A DNA stretch of 64,000 bases from Alteromonadaceae bacterium BrNp21-10 (lineage in GTDB: Bacteria > Pseudomonadota > Gammaproteobacteria > Enterobacterales > Alteromonadaceae), in the NCBI GenBank assembly GCA_030418115.1, contig JAUHQD010000001.1:496001-560000 (forward strand). The letters are read 5' to 3'. Below are positions 35,698 to 46,536 of the stretch, piece by piece. Both the position numbers and the translations under genes were made by a program. Every line of letters starts with the position of its first letter. Position 1 is the stretch's first letter. A model generated the notes under the pieces. That model had not been told where the DNA came from. It saw only the letters and a list, made by a program, of their open reading frames with translations, and searched no databases.

Positions 35698-37561
35698 GTT
35701 CTGGCTCTTCAGGTTTAGGGAAGTAATAGTCCATTATTTGACGGGCTATAGGCGCTGCATTAGAGCCACCGCCACCGGCATTTTCAAGTGCTACAGATAT
35801 TACAAGCTCTGGATTTTCATAGGGGGCAAAGCCGACATACATGGCATTGTCCCTATGGTGGGCGGCAATTTTTTCGGCATCGTATTTTTCATCTTCAGCA
35901 ATAGCCACTAACTGTGCGGTACCGGTTTTGCCTGCGGATACATAATGGGTATTTCTGAATGCTTTATAGGCACCACCACGAGGTCGGTTTACTACGCCGT
36001 ACATGGCATCCAATACCACATCCCAGTTTTTATTATTCTTGATAATAATTGGCATTGAATCTTTGGTTGGGTAAATCACGTCACCGTTATTGGTTTTATG
36101 ACCACGAATAATTTGCGGTACATGATTTTTCCCGCGATTAACTAAAGCACTAACCGATAATGCCAATTGCAATGGGGTGCTGGTCCAGTAACCTTGGCCA
36201 ATACCAACGGATATGGTATCGCCAATATACCAAGGCTGATTGTGGCGAGCGCGTTTCCAACCACGACTGGGCATGTTGCCATCGGATTCTTCATAGAGGT
36301 CAATGCCGGTATATTCACCAAAACCAAATTTAGCCATACCATCACTGATACTATCAATACCTAAGCGATAAGAAAGGTCGTAAAAAAAGATATCGCAGGA
36401 TATTTCTATGGCATGGGTCACATTCACCCAACCATGGCCCCAGCGGTACCAATCCCGCCAAGTATGCGCAACATTTTTTAACTTATAGGTACCGGAGTCA
36501 AAAACTCGGCTGGCTTCGGTAATGACCTCTTCATCTAAACCAATTAACGCTAAGGCTGGCTTAACGGTGGAAGCAGGCGGGTATTGACCCTGTGTGGCGC
36601 GGTTAATTAACGGTTTGTCTTTGGAATTTAATAGGTAATTGTATTCTTTATTGCTAATACCATGCACAAATAAGTTGGGATCATAACTGGGGTTGCTAAA
36701 CAGCGCTAATACACCACCGCTTTTAGGGTCAAGTACTACCACTGAACCGCGTTTATCGGCTAATGCCTCTTGTACTTTCAGCTGTAAATTAATATCAATG
36801 TTCAGGATGATGTCTTGGCCGGGAATAGGTGGCTCAAACTTAAGGGTACGAATAATTCGTCCTCGACTATTCACTTCCACTTCCTGATAGCCTACCTGTC
36901 CATGCAAGCGTTTTTCATGATATTTTTCTACGCCTTGTTTACCAATATCGTAGGTAGCCGCGTAATTGGCTTCTTCACCGGATTCCGCTAGTTTTTGTAG
37001 ATCCCGTTTATTGATTTTGGCGACATAACCGACTAAATGAGTTAGCGCATCAGCGTAACGATAAAATCGCTTAAGGCGAGCCTCAACACTGACACCAATA
37101 AAATGATGTTGGTTGACCGAAAACTTGGCGACCTGTTCTTGGGTCATTCTGTTAATCAAACTAACGGGCTTAAAGCGCCGTTTACTTTTAAGTTCTCGAT
37201 TAAAATGCTCTAAGTTTTGTTCATTAACACCCAGCAAGGTTTTAAGTTTGCTGAGGGTTTCATCCAAGTCGTCAATTTGTTCGGGGATCAGCTCAAGACT
37301 AAATATGGGGCGGTTTTCTGCCAGTAATACCCCATTGCGGTCGTAAATCAGTCCACGATTGGGGGCCACGGGCAGTACTTTGATGCGGTTACCATTTGAG
37401 CGGGTTTGGTAATCATTGAAGCGAGTAACTTGTAAGTAATATAAATTGCTGATGAGAATGCCCAGCAACACTGACACAATGACCAGCGCAATAATCGATC
37501 GGCGAGCAAATAGATTAGCTTCAGCAGTGTGGTCTTTTATTGTTATTCTATTTGGCGGCAC
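35684..37561 (-). CDS. mrdA: Peptidoglycan transpeptidase PBP2
   Basis: Class B penicillin-binding protein that crosslinks peptidoglycan in the elongasome with RodA. The 625 residues show an N-terminal membrane anchor (residues 20-45), a dimerisation/pedestal region, and a transpeptidase domain with STVKP (catalytic Ser near 330), an SxN-type motif (SCD) and KTGTAQ near 544, the same positions as in E. coli PBP2. The start is 11 bases downstream of rlmH. Confidence 0.97.
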   Translation of the reverse strand: MPPNRITIKDHTAEANLFARRSIIALVIVSVLLGILISNLYYLQVTRFNDYQTRSNGNRIKVLPVAPNRGLIYDRNGVLLAENRPIFSLELIPEQIDDLDETLSKLKTLLGVNEQNLEHFNRELKSKRRFKPVSLINRMTQEQVAKFSVNQHHFIGVSVEARLKRFYRYADALTHLVGYVAKINKRDLQKLAESGEEANYAATYDIGKQGVEKYHEKRLHGQVGYQEVEVNSRGRIIRTLKFEPPIPGQDIILNIDINLQLKVQEALADKRGSVVVLDPKSGGVLALFSNPSYDPNLFVHGISNKEYNYLLNSKDKPLINRATQGQYPPASTVKPALALIGLDEEVITEASRVFDSGTYKLKNVAHTWRDWYRWGHGWVNVTHAIEISCDIFFYDLSYRLGIDSISDGMAKFGFGEYTGIDLYEESDGNMPSRGWKRARHNQPWYIGDTISVGIGQGYWTSTPLQLALSVSALVNRGKNHVPQIIRGHKTNNGDVIYPTKDSMPIIIKNNKNWDVVLDAMYGVVNRPRGGAYKAFRNTHYVSAGKTGTAQLVAIAEDEKYDAEKIAAHHRDNAMYVGFAPYENPELVISVALENAGGGGSNAAPIARQIMDYYFPKPEEPEHVAK

Positions 37562-37572
37562 AGTGCTTCTTA

Positions 37573-38043
37573 TTATTCTCGGTGATAGGGGTGATTATTA
37601 TTTAAAGACCATGCCCGATACAAGCTTTCTGCGACAACAATTCTAACTAAGGGGTGGGGGAGGGTTAATGCCGACAGCGACCATTTCTGCTCAGACGCTT
37701 GTATACATTCCGGTGATAAGCCCTCCGGCCCGCCAATCAATAAACTGACATCGCGACCATCATGCTGCCACAGGTCGAGCTGTTTAGCTAATTGTGGCGT
37801 TGTCCAAGGTTTACCGGTGACTTCTAAAGTAACAATTCGATTGGTCTTGGGGATGGCAGCTAAGGTTAATTGACCTTCTTTGTGCAAGATGCGCGTAATA
37901 TCGGCATTCTTACCACGTTTACCTGCGGGAATTTCGGTAATATGCAGGCTGATATCATTGTTAAGTCGGCGTGCGTATTCTTGATAACCCTTTTCTACCC
38001 AATCAGGCATTTTGCTACCTACGGCAATCATTTGAATACGCAT
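37573..38043 (-). CDS. rlmH: 23S rRNA pseudouridine-1915 N3-methyltransferase
   Basis: SPOUT-family methyltransferase that modifies helix 69 of 23S rRNA. The 156 residues fit the E. coli enzyme (155). Conserved parts are the N-terminus [16 protein letters not shown], the SAM-binding knot [13 protein letters not shown], and the C-terminus [21 protein letters not shown]. Gene order rsfS-rlmH-mrdA is the standard one. Confidence 0.97.
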   Translation of the reverse strand: MRIQMIAVGSKMPDWVEKGYQEYARRLNNDISLHITEIPAGKRGKNADITRILHKEGQLTLAAIPKTNRIVTLEVTGKPWTTPQLAKQLDLWQHDGRDVSLLIGGPEGLSPECIQASEQKWSLSALTLPHPLVRIVVAESLYRAWSLNNNHPYHRE

Positions 38044-38101
38044 AACGCTACAACCATTTAGATGCTGAGTTAACCTGCATTAATATTTTGCGGTTGCTAG
38101 A

Positions 38102-38419
38102 CTAAGCCCAAAGCTTCTCTAGCTGATAAAATTCGCGGGTATCGTGCTGCATTACATGTAATACCACATCGCCCATATCCACTAATACCCATTCACCGGT
38201 ATCTTGGCCTTCAACGCCAAGGGGTTGTTCTCCGGCTAGTTTAGCTTGGACAACGACATTGTCGGCTATAGAGCTAACATGACGTTTAGAGTTGCCACTA
38301 CAGATAACCATGCAGTCGGTGACGGTGGATTTACCAGTAACATCGAGAATAACAATATCGACGGCTTTGAGGTCTTCAATTTTATTTTTGACAAAATTGA
38401 TCAGTAGTTCTTTTTCCAA
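38102..38419 (-). CDS. rsfS: Ribosomal silencing factor RsfS
   Basis: Binds uL14 on the large ribosomal subunit and blocks subunit joining in starvation. The 105 residues equal the E. coli length when the TTG at 38419 is used as the start. That start is supported by AAGGA about seven bases upstream and by exact N-terminal alignment; a frame open to 38446 would add nine unmatched residues. The core VDIVILDVTGKSTVTDCMVI and the late YQLEKLW are typical. Confidence 0.95.
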   Translation of the reverse strand: MEKELLINFVKNKIEDLKAVDIVILDVTGKSTVTDCMVICSGNSKRHVSSIADNVVVQAKLAGEQPLGVEGQDTGEWVLVDMGDVVLHVMQHDTREFYQLEKLWA

Positions 38420-38473
38420 CAGGGTTTCCTTGGCGTGTGGTGTCAATTAATAGTTTATCACGAACTGGCTATT

Positions 38474-39157
38474 TCACGAATAGTCTGAATGCCGGTAAAG
38501 CTCATGATTTTGAATATACTCAGCCACTTTAGGATCCAATAACGCAATTTGTGAACGTTGTTGACCTAGTTGTTGGCGAAGTTGGGTGGAGGAGATGTCC
38601 ACCTTATCGGATTGCACAAAATATATGCAACCACTTAACTGTTGCTGCAGCGTGGCAATATCTAGGGTGACATGCTGATGGGTCCATTGGGTTAGTGTCG
38701 TGTTTTTATCTAACTCATAGCCCGGACGGGCGCACACCACAATGTGGCAATAATCCAGTAGCTGTTGCCATTGATGCCAGCTTTGTATGCCATTAAAGGC
38801 ATCATAACCCATAAAAAACACCAGCGAGCTGTTGGGATATTGAGCGCGAAAAGCACGTAATGTGTCGATGGAATAGGACGTCTGCTGACGTTTTAATTCA
38901 TAGTCATCAGCCATAAACAGCGGATGGGCTTCGCAAGCCAATTTCACCATGGCTAAACGATGTTCGGCAGTCACTGCAGGCATTTGTCGATGAGGGGGAA
39001 TATGACAAGGAATTAAATGTACGCGCTCAATGCCGATGATTTTTGCTGCCTTTTCTACCGGCAGAATATGTCCTAAATGGATGGGGTCGAAAGTGCCACC
39101 ATAAATACCCAGAATAGTATTTTTCGGCGTATCAGCAGCAGAATCAGAATTAGGCAT
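38474..39157 (-). CDS. nadD: Nicotinate-nucleotide adenylyltransferase
   Basis: Makes nicotinate adenine dinucleotide in NAD synthesis. The 227 residues include the nucleotidyltransferase start GIYGGTFDPIHLGHI with its HxGH motif and the late SSTQLRQQL, the ISSTxxR motif. The start overlaps the end of holA by eight bases, so it is translated from the same message. Residues 1-14 are an unconserved extension. Confidence 0.96.
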   Translation of the reverse strand: MPNSDSAADTPKNTILGIYGGTFDPIHLGHILPVEKAAKIIGIERVHLIPCHIPPHRQMPAVTAEHRLAMVKLACEAHPLFMADDYELKRQQTSYSIDTLRAFRAQYPNSSLVFFMGYDAFNGIQSWHQWQQLLDYCHIVVCARPGYELDKNTTLTQWTHQHVTLDIATLQQQLSGCIYFVQSDKVDISSTQLRQQLGQQRSQIALLDPKVAEYIQNHELYRHSDYS

Positions 39158-40184
39158 AATCTAAAGCAATGGGTTGTAATGCAGCGGGCATAAACAACAA
39201 GCAAATGTGACAAAGTTCAACATAGGGTCGGGCAATACTACTTTGCTTTAAGGCCGCGTCTAGCTGCGCAAGTTTATGTTGCAGCTGTCGTAAATCTTTC
39301 ATACTTAAGCGCTGTAAGGCACTGCTGTATAGAGATTGGCGGTTTTTCCAGATGCGCATTGAGTTCCACAACTGACTAATGTTTTGTCCTTGTTGTTGAG
39401 CAAATTTCAGTTCATGTAGCGTTTGCCATTCACGGCTGAGCGCCCAAAGGATCACTACTGGCTCAATGCCTTCACTTTCTAAGCGGTACAGCATTTTGAC
39501 GGTTTTTTGCATATCACCAGCAAGTAATACATCTACTAGTTGAAATACATTAAATTTGGAATGATCAGATATGGCTTTTTGCAGCGACGGAATATCAATT
39601 TTGCGATCAGGAAAAAGTAGCGGCAGCTTATCAATTTCTTGCTGTGCAGCGAGTAAATTACCTTCGCAGTGATCGCATAGCAATTTGATAATATTGGCAT
39701 CGGTTGGCAGTTGATGTTGGCGTAAACGATTGGCCATCCATTGTTGCAGATTACGCCCCTCTAACGGGTAACAGGGAACATAAATGCCGTTACTGTCCAG
39801 GGTTTTAAACCACTTACTGTTGGTAACATCTCGACCGATTTTATCCCCATGCAGGATATAAATAGTGTCGGGGTGAGTATGCTCAGCAATGTTGACCAAC
39901 ATTTTGCTGCCTTCGGCTCCGGGTTTACCGGTGGGCAGATTGATCTCTATGATTTCACGGCTAGCAAACAGCGACATAGACTGGCTGGCATCCAGTAACT
40001 GGTTCCAGCTAAATTGATTGTCGACCGTAAAAGACTGGCGCTCATCAAAACCTTGTTTGCGCGCGGCTTGTCGAATAAGTTCGATACATTCAATTCTTTG
40101 TTGAGGCTCATCGCCAAAGATCAAGTAGAAAGGCTTAAGTTCGCCGCCTAGTTGGTCTTGGAATCGATTGGGATAGACTTGCAT
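39150..40184 (-). CDS. holA: DNA polymerase III delta subunit
   Basis: Clamp-loader subunit that opens the beta clamp. The 344 residues are the E. coli length (343). Recognisable parts are the N-terminal LKPFYLIFGDEPQQRIECIELI, IEINLPTGKPG, and the helical collar domain with LESEGIEPVVILWALSREWQTL. It is seven bases downstream of lptE and overlaps nadD, in the order typical of gammaproteobacteria. Confidence 0.96.
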   Translation of the reverse strand: MQVYPNRFQDQLGGELKPFYLIFGDEPQQRIECIELIRQAARKQGFDERQSFTVDNQFSWNQLLDASQSMSLFASREIIEINLPTGKPGAEGSKMLVNIAEHTHPDTIYILHGDKIGRDVTNSKWFKTLDSNGIYVPCYPLEGRNLQQWMANRLRQHQLPTDANIIKLLCDHCEGNLLAAQQEIDKLPLLFPDRKIDIPSLQKAISDHSKFNVFQLVDVLLAGDMQKTVKMLYRLESEGIEPVVILWALSREWQTLHELKFAQQQGQNISQLWNSMRIWKNRQSLYSSALQRLSMKDLRQLQHKLAQLDAALKQSSIARPYVELCHICLLFMPAALQPIALDYA

Positions 40185-40191
40185 CAGCGCA

Positions 40192-40716
40192 TCAATTTAA
40201 CTGATTAAGGTTAGTAAGCTGACGCATAATTTTATCAGCGGCCTGACGACGCATTTCTTTTAAGATTAGATTTAACTCACGAGATTTTGCCAGTACTGCA
40301 TCGGGGTCATCCTGATGCTCGCGGACAATATCAAAACTAATATGGCGGGTATCGTTCTCGCCGGGCATTAGCAAAGTGTAAGACACCGTATAAATCAGTT
40401 CGTATTCTGCAACCTGACCGGTGGCAAAAAGCGACAACAGTCGGCGTTCCAAATTATCTTGCAGCAAGGTTAAGCGGGGCAGGCTTATTTCGTCGCGGCC
40501 ATTCAATGGGTTTTTATCGGTGACGCTGATTTTATAATGCTGTAAACGGCTTTTTACTTCACGAAAAAGCGGGTCGTTGTTAGATACCCCTAATAACTCT
40601 ATCTTTTGCAAGTTATCTGGCAAGGTAAAATCGCCACGTAACTTAAAGCCGCACGCGCTGAGACTTATGCTCAGCGCCACGGTTAGTAATAGGCAAACAA
40701 CTTTCGATTGGGTCAT
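40192..40716 (-). CDS. lptE: LPS-assembly lipoprotein LptE
   Basis: Outer-membrane lipoprotein that plugs LptD in the lipopolysaccharide translocon. The 174 residues have a lipobox (LSAC near residue 21) followed at once by GFKLRGDFTLPDNLQ, the family start. The later EMRRQAADKIMRQL helix is also typical. Its start overlaps the leuS stop by one base, so leuS and lptE are coupled. Confidence 0.94.
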   Translation of the reverse strand: MTQSKVVCLLLTVALSISLSACGFKLRGDFTLPDNLQKIELLGVSNNDPLFREVKSRLQHYKISVTDKNPLNGRDEISLPRLTLLQDNLERRLLSLFATGQVAEYELIYTVSYTLLMPGENDTRHISFDIVREHQDDPDAVLAKSRELNLILKEMRRQAADKIMRQLTNLNQLN

Positions 40717-43304
40717 TAGTTAGCCACAATATTAACTAGTTTACCTGGAATGTAGATCACCTTGCGGATGGTTACGCCTTCGGTGAACTGTTGAACGTTA
40801 TGTTCGGCTAAGGCGGTTTCTTTAACCGCATCATCACTGGCATCAGCAGCAACCGTGATTTTCGCCCGCAATTTACCGTTGACCTGCACAATGATGAGTT
40901 TTTCATCTTCAACCATGGCCGCTTCATCGACTTGTGGCCAGCCACTAAATTCAACGTCCTTGGTGTTACCCAATTGCTGCCATAGTTCATGACAAAGGTG
41001 CGGCGTAAACGGCGTTAACAGCTGAATACAAGCAATAACCGCTTCACGCATTACGGCGTGATCTTGGGCTGATTCTTGTGGGGATTTTTGTAAATGGTTT
41101 AATAATTCCATTACCGCAGCAATCGCTGTATTAAAGGTTTGACGACGACCAATATCATCGCTGACCTTGGCAATGGCTTTATGTAATTCACGGCGTAAGG
41201 TTTTTTGCTGGCCGTTAAGCTGTGATTTATCTAGTGGAGCTACATCGCCTAATGCAATATTGCTTTGTGCCAAACGCCAGAAACGTTTTATAAAGCGGTT
41301 AGCGCCTTCCACACCGGAATCAATCCACTCTAAGGTTTGTTCTGGTGGCGCGGCAAACATGGTAAACAAACGAATGGTATCGGCACCGTATTGCTCAATA
41401 ACTAGTTGTGGGTCGATACCGTTATTTTTCGATTTCGACATTTTGGTCATGCCGCCGTGTTGAACTTCTTGTCCATCACTGGCAAGAACTGCACGAATGA
41501 TGCGTCCCTTGTCGTCTTTTTCCACATCAATATCGCTTGGCGCATACCAAGTGGTTTTGCCGGCATCATCGGTACGGAAATAAGAATCGGCTAATACCAT
41601 GCCTTGGCACAGTAAGCGTTTAATGGGTTCGTTACATTCAACTAAGCCTTCATCACGTAATAATTTATGGAAAAAGCGTGAATACAATAAATGCAAAATC
41701 GCGTGCTCAATACCGCCAACATATTGATCAACCGGTAACCAATGGTTAGCTTCGGCTGGGTCTAGCATGGCATCGGTATTATTGGCACTGCAATAGCGGG
41801 CGTAATACCAAGAGGATTCCATAAAGGTATCGAAGGTATCGGTTTCACGCAGGGCAGGCTGACCGTTATATTGAGTTTTGGCCCATTCTGGGTCGGCTTT
41901 AATTGGCGAAATAACACCGTTCATCACCACATCTTCAGGTAACACTACCGGTAAGTCTTGCTCAGGCACTGGCACAGATTCGCCATTTTCCAAATTCAAC
42001 ATTGGGATTGGCGTGCCCCAGTAACGTTGGCGAGATACGCCCCAGTCACGTAAACGATAATTAACCGTCTTCTTGCCTTTACCTTCGGCGGCGAGTTTAT
42101 TCACAATCGCTTCGAAGGCTTGTTCAAACGCTAAACCGTCGAATTCACCAGAGTTAACTAGTGGGCCTTTTTCAGTGAAAGCCGCTTGGGACAAGTCACA
42201 TGCAACATCGTCAGACGCGGGAGCAATAACTTGCTTAATGTCTAAGCCGTACTTAGTGGCAAATTCCCAATCGCGCTGATCGTGCCCCGGTACTGCCATC
42301 ACCGCACCTGATCCGTAACCCATGAGTACAAAGTTGGCGACCCAAACCGGTACTTTATCGCCCGTAATCGGGTGAATAGCGAACAAGCCGGTAGCACAGC
42401 CTTTTTTCTCCATGGTCGCCATATCCGCTTCGGCAACCTTGGTGTTTTTGCAGTCGTCGATAAACGTCTGTAACTCAGTATTATTTTTTGCCGCTTGCAA
42501 AGCTAACGGATGCTGGGCAGCTAAGGCCACATAAGTCACGCCCATTAAGGTGTCGGGGCGGGTGGTGTAAATATCAAAACTTTGATCACTGTCGGCCAGT
42601 TGGAAGGTCATATCTACACCTTCTGAGCGGCCAATCCAGTTTTTCTGCATGGCCACCACTTGCTCTGGCCATTCATCAAGATTATCCAGCTCGCTTAACA
42701 ACTCACCGGCATAATCGGTAATTTTAATAAACCATTGGGGAATTTCTTTTTGCTCGACTAAAGCGCCTGAACGCCAACCGCGGCCATCGATAACTTGTTC
42801 GTTGGCTAATACGGTTTGATCGATGGGATCCCAGTTAACAGTGGCGTTTTTCTTGTAGACCATGCCTTTTTCAAACAGGCGGGTGAAAAACCATTGTTCC
42901 CAGCGGTAGTAGTCTTGTTTACAGGTGGTAACTTCACGATCCCAATCGTAGCCAAAACCTAAGGATTTAAGCTGGGTCTTCATGTAGTCAATGTTGGAGT
43001 AAGTCCAGTTTGCCGGAGCAGTATTATTAGCAATGGCGGCATTTTCAGCGGGTAGGCCGAAGGCATCCCAACCCATAGGTTGCATTACATTTTTGCCCTG
43101 CATACGCTGGAAGCGACTGATCACGTCACCGATGGTGTAGTTGCGAACATGGCCCATATGCAAGCGACCGCTTGGATAGGGGAACATCGAAAGACAGTAG
43201 AATTTTTCTTGGTCAGGGTTTTCTACGGCTTTAAAAACCTGATTTTTTTCCCAGTATTGTTGTACGTCTTGTTCTATTTGCTGGGGATTGTACTGTTTTT
43301 CCAT
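40716..43304 (-). CDS. leuS: Leucyl-tRNA synthetase
   Basis: Class I aminoacyl-tRNA synthetase. About 862 residues, compared with 860 in E. coli. The HIGH-type motif [15 protein letters not shown] is near residue 43 and the KMSKS motif ([11 protein letters not shown]) near 619; the CP1 editing domain between them includes [16 protein letters not shown]. The ATG at 43304 is preferred to a TTG at 43319 by alignment with family starts. It heads the minus-strand run leuS-lptE-holA-nadD. Confidence 0.97.
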   Translation of the reverse strand: MEKQYNPQQIEQDVQQYWEKNQVFKAVENPDQEKFYCLSMFPYPSGRLHMGHVRNYTIGDVISRFQRMQGKNVMQPMGWDAFGLPAENAAIANNTAPANWTYSNIDYMKTQLKSLGFGYDWDREVTTCKQDYYRWEQWFFTRLFEKGMVYKKNATVNWDPIDQTVLANEQVIDGRGWRSGALVEQKEIPQWFIKITDYAGELLSELDNLDEWPEQVVAMQKNWIGRSEGVDMTFQLADSDQSFDIYTTRPDTLMGVTYVALAAQHPLALQAAKNNTELQTFIDDCKNTKVAEADMATMEKKGCATGLFAIHPITGDKVPVWVANFVLMGYGSGAVMAVPGHDQRDWEFATKYGLDIKQVIAPASDDVACDLSQAAFTEKGPLVNSGEFDGLAFEQAFEAIVNKLAAEGKGKKTVNYRLRDWGVSRQRYWGTPIPMLNLENGESVPVPEQDLPVVLPEDVVMNGVISPIKADPEWAKTQYNGQPALRETDTFDTFMESSWYYARYCSANNTDAMLDPAEANHWLPVDQYVGGIEHAILHLLYSRFFHKLLRDEGLVECNEPIKRLLCQGMVLADSYFRTDDAGKTTWYAPSDIDVEKDDKGRIIRAVLASDGQEVQHGGMTKMSKSKNNGIDPQLVIEQYGADTIRLFTMFAAPPEQTLEWIDSGVEGANRFIKRFWRLAQSNIALGDVAPLDKSQLNGQQKTLRRELHKAIAKVSDDIGRRQTFNTAIAAVMELLNHLQKSPQESAQDHAVMREAVIACIQLLTPFTPHLCHELWQQLGNTKDVEFSGWPQVDEAAMVEDEKLIIVQVNGKLRAKITVAADASDDAVKETALAEHNVQQFTEGVTIRKVIYIPGKLVNIVAN

Positions 43305-43551
43305 TAAAAAGGGTTCCAACTGCTAGTGATGTGATCAATTTACAAGCCGCATAGAATACCCCAGTGGCAAGGTCGGTCACAATAGTTGAGGGTAGATATA
43401 ATCGTATTTTCAGTGGATTAGTGGCGATATTCTGAGCACTTATCAAAGTGGCAACTTTTTCTGACATTGAAGTTTTATGCTATGCACCCGAAGCATTGAT
43501 CGAAAAAGTGATTCCCTTAGACTCGACAAATACTAAAATAGAGATCTAATA

Positions 43552-45726
43552 ATGATAAAAAACACACCTTTAGCCAGCGCAATAGCCTTACTGATGGCAG
43601 CAAGCTTAACTGCTTGTAGTCCTGCTCCTGAATCATCGAACAATTCAGCCGCACCCGCTGTAGCCACATCTCAACAAGATAATATCCTAATGGCCGAATT
43701 TACTGGCCCTTATGGCGGTGTTCCGGCATTTGATAAAATGGACTTAGCGGATCTTAAACCCGCATTAGAAAAAGCCATGGTATTAAACGAGGCCGAAATA
43801 GAAGCTATCGCTAATAACCCTGAACCTCCAACCTTTGAAAACACTATCGTGGAATTAGAGCGTGCAGGTGACGTATTAAGCCGTGTATATCGTTATTGGG
43901 GAATTTGGAGCAGTAATAAATCCAGTCCTGAATTTCGTTCCATTCAAAAAGAAATGGTACCGGTGTTATCAGCGTTTAATTCACGCTTAACCCAAAATGA
44001 TAAATTGTTTGCCCGAGTCAAAGCGGTTTATGAAAGCGATGAAGTCACTTCTTTAAGTGCCCATCAGCAGCGCCTAGTCGGTTTGGTTTATGATCGTTAT
44101 GCCCGAAACGGTGCCACTTTAAGTGGTGACGCCAAACAACGCTATGCGGATATCAACCAGCAACTAGCTAAGTTACAAACCCAGTTCGGTAATAATGTAT
44201 TGGCCGATGAAGAAAATTATGTGCTGTATCTTACTGCCGAACAGCTTGGTGGCTTACCGGATTCACTGATCAATGTCGCAGCCGCTGCTGCCACGGAGCG
44301 TGATAAAGAGGGCATGTATGCCATTACCAATACACGCTCTTCAATGGATCCGTTTTTAACTTTTTCAACCGAACGTGATTTACGCGAGAAGGTATGGAAT
44401 ACCTATTACAGCCGTGGCGATAACGGTGATGAGTTCGACAATAATCAGCTTATCGCTGAAATTTTAAAATTACGCGATGAGCGCGTCGCCTTATTAGGTT
44501 ACGACAATTATGCCCAGTGGCGCTTAGAAGACCGCATGGCGAAAAATCCAGAGAATGCCATGAACCTGATGTTAGCGGTATGGCCAGCAGCCATTGCCCG
44601 TGTGCATGAAGAAGTGGCGGATATGCAGGCGTTGGCGGTTGCTGAAGGCGCTGATATTACTATCGCCCCTTGGGATTACCGCTTTTATGCTGAAAAAGTA
44701 CGTAAGCAAAAATACGATTTAGATTCTGATGAAGTAAAACAGTACTTACAGTTAGATAAACTACGTGAAGCCATGTTCTACGTGGCAGGGCGCTTGTTTA
44801 ACTTTAATTTTACCCCCGTACCAGCAGGCTCGGTGCCGGTATTCCACGACGATGTAAAAGTATGGGAAGTGACCGATAAAACCACTGGCGACAATATTGG
44901 TTTGTGGTATCTAGACCCCTTTGCACGCACCGGTAAACGTTCCGGCGCTTGGGCGACTTCTTACCGGAGTTACTCTACCTTTGATGGTAAACAAAATGTG
45001 CTGTCGTCGAATAACTCTAACTTTTCTAAAGGGGTAGATGGCGAGCCAACGTTAATTTCGTGGGATGACGCCGAAACCTACTTCCATGAATTTGGCCATG
45101 CTTTACATTTTTTATCGTCGAATGTGGTTTATCCTACCTTAGGGGGAGGCGTGCGTGATTACACCGAATTCCAATCGCAGTTATTAGAGCGCTGGTTAGC
45201 TACCGATGAAGTCATCAACAACTACTTAGTGCATTACCAAACCGGCGAGCCTATTCCTGCCGAATTGGTTGCCAAAATCAAACAGGCAGCCACCTTTAAT
45301 CAGGGTTTTAAAACCACTGAATATTTGGCCTCTGCGCTTATTGATATGAAGCTACACACCTTGGATGATCCATCCAAGGTTGATGTGGATGCCTTTGAGC
45401 GGGAAACCTTGGCGAGTTTGAATATGCCTAAAGAAATGGTCATGCGCCACCGTACACCACACTTTGGTCATGCGTTTTCTAGCGAAGGTTATTCTGCAGG
45501 TTACTACGGTTACATGTGGGCCGAAGTCTTAACTTCAGACGCAGCTGAAGCCTTTGCCGAAGCCCCGGGCGGTTTTTACGATAAAGACGTAGCGGCTAAA
45601 TTAGTAGAGCATTTGTTCTCTGTGCGTAACGCCGTTGACCCTGCAGACGCATATCGCGCCTTCCGCGGCAGAGATGCACAAGTAGAAGCATTAATGCGCG
45701 ATAGGGGATTCCCCATTACCAAATAA
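43552..45726 (+). CDS. M3-family metallopeptidase (Dcp-like), lipoprotein
   Basis: A 724-residue zinc peptidase of the M3 family. The active site is HEFGHALHFLSSN near residue 513, followed by an FxSQLLERW segment typical of Dcp-type peptidyl-dipeptidases, which remove dipeptides from C-termini. A lipoprotein signal (LTACS near residue 23) suggests an envelope location, unlike cytoplasmic Dcp of E. coli. It is divergent from leuS. A strong terminator follows at about 45740. Confidence 0.92.
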   Translation: MIKNTPLASAIALLMAASLTACSPAPESSNNSAAPAVATSQQDNILMAEFTGPYGGVPAFDKMDLADLKPALEKAMVLNEAEIEAIANNPEPPTFENTIVELERAGDVLSRVYRYWGIWSSNKSSPEFRSIQKEMVPVLSAFNSRLTQNDKLFARVKAVYESDEVTSLSAHQQRLVGLVYDRYARNGATLSGDAKQRYADINQQLAKLQTQFGNNVLADEENYVLYLTAEQLGGLPDSLINVAAAAATERDKEGMYAITNTRSSMDPFLTFSTERDLREKVWNTYYSRGDNGDEFDNNQLIAEILKLRDERVALLGYDNYAQWRLEDRMAKNPENAMNLMLAVWPAAIARVHEEVADMQALAVAEGADITIAPWDYRFYAEKVRKQKYDLDSDEVKQYLQLDKLREAMFYVAGRLFNFNFTPVPAGSVPVFHDDVKVWEVTDKTTGDNIGLWYLDPFARTGKRSGAWATSYRSYSTFDGKQNVLSSNNSNFSKGVDGEPTLISWDDAETYFHEFGHALHFLSSNVVYPTLGGGVRDYTEFQSQLLERWLATDEVINNYLVHYQTGEPIPAELVAKIKQAATFNQGFKTTEYLASALIDMKLHTLDDPSKVDVDAFERETLASLNMPKEMVMRHRTPHFGHAFSSEGYSAGYYGYMWAEVLTSDAAEAFAEAPGGFYDKDVAAKLVEHLFSVRNAVDPADAYRAFRGRDAQVEALMRDRGFPITK

Positions 45727-45739
45727 TCACAGCGTATTG

Positions 45740-45776
45740 CATGGGTGAGATTGAATTGGTCTTACCCATTTTTTTC
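45740..45776 (+). terminator. Intrinsic terminator of the M3 peptidase gene
   Basis: ATGGGTGAGA pairs with TCTTACCCAT (one G-U pair) across a 9-base loop, followed by seven T. It lies 15 bases after the peptidase stop. Confidence 0.88.
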
Positions 45777-45897
45777 TGACTCTATTTATCTGGCAAACGT
45801 TGGCATATCTATTGTCGTCCATGTTCAGCCAACACTTGACGCACTTGTTATGGATACATACCATTAAGTACCTATTATTGATATTTAATGTGTCTTT

Positions 45898-46137
45898 ATG
45901 TCCAAAAATACGAGTATGACCCTAGGTAAGCACTTTGATGAATTTATAGCTCATCAAATCAGCGAAGGCAGGTTTGCCTCTGCAAGTGAGGTAGTGCGCG
46001 CCGCCCTTAGAATGTTTGAAGACAATGAACAGAAAATCGCAACTCTGAGATACCTGCTTGAAGAAGGTGAGCAAAGCGGCACCGCTGAGTATAGTTACGA
46101 GAGCCTTATGAATGAACTCGATAACGAACTTGGCTAA
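45898..46137 (+). CDS. parD: ParD-family antitoxin
   Basis: A 79-residue ribbon-helix-helix protein that should bind and neutralise the following ParE toxin and repress its own operon. The N-terminal part MTLGKHFDEFIAHQISEGRFASASEVVRAALRMFE is the standard ParD/CopG form, with a charged C-terminal tail for toxin binding. The stop overlaps the toxin start by one base. No clear ribosome site precedes the ATG. Confidence 0.92.
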   Translation: MSKNTSMTLGKHFDEFIAHQISEGRFASASEVVRAALRMFEDNEQKIATLRYLLEEGEQSGTAEYSYESLMNELDNELG

Positions 46138-46439
46138 TGAGCGCCTTTAAACTTACCCATAAAGCTAAAGCTGATTTGAAATCAATTGCTATCTATACCC
46201 AGAGAAAATGGGGTAGGGAACAACGTAAGATTTACTTGCGACAATTTGACGATACTTTCCATATGCTAACAGAAACCCCCGTTGTCGGAAGTAAATGTGA
46301 TTTTATTAAACAAGGATATCGGAAGTTTCCTGCTGCCAGCTATATTGTTTTTTACCGCAGTGTAAATCAATCTGACATTGAAATTGTTCGCATATTACAC
46401 AAACGAATGGACGCCGCAGCTCAACTTACAAAGCCATAA
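46137..46439 (+). CDS. parE: ParE-family toxin
   Basis: A 100-residue RelE/ParE-superfamily toxin. Typical parts are FKLTHKAKADLKSIAIYTQRKWG, PVVGSKCDFIKQGYRKFPAASYIVFYR and IVRILHKRMD. ParE toxins act on DNA gyrase; whether this one does is not known. It is translationally coupled to the antitoxin. The pair lies at the left border of a small accessory stretch between the M3 peptidase and the Lon-family gene. Confidence 0.92.
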   Translation: MSAFKLTHKAKADLKSIAIYTQRKWGREQRKIYLRQFDDTFHMLTETPVVGSKCDFIKQGYRKFPAASYIVFYRSVNQSDIEIVRILHKRMDAAAQLTKP

Positions 46440-46536
46440 CTCAGTTTCGAAGTAAGCAACAAATAAGGTTGAATTTTCAGTTTGTGCTAATGGCAGTTTA
46501 TTAATAGTAAAGTGGTTATCGGCTACAAGCGGACTT

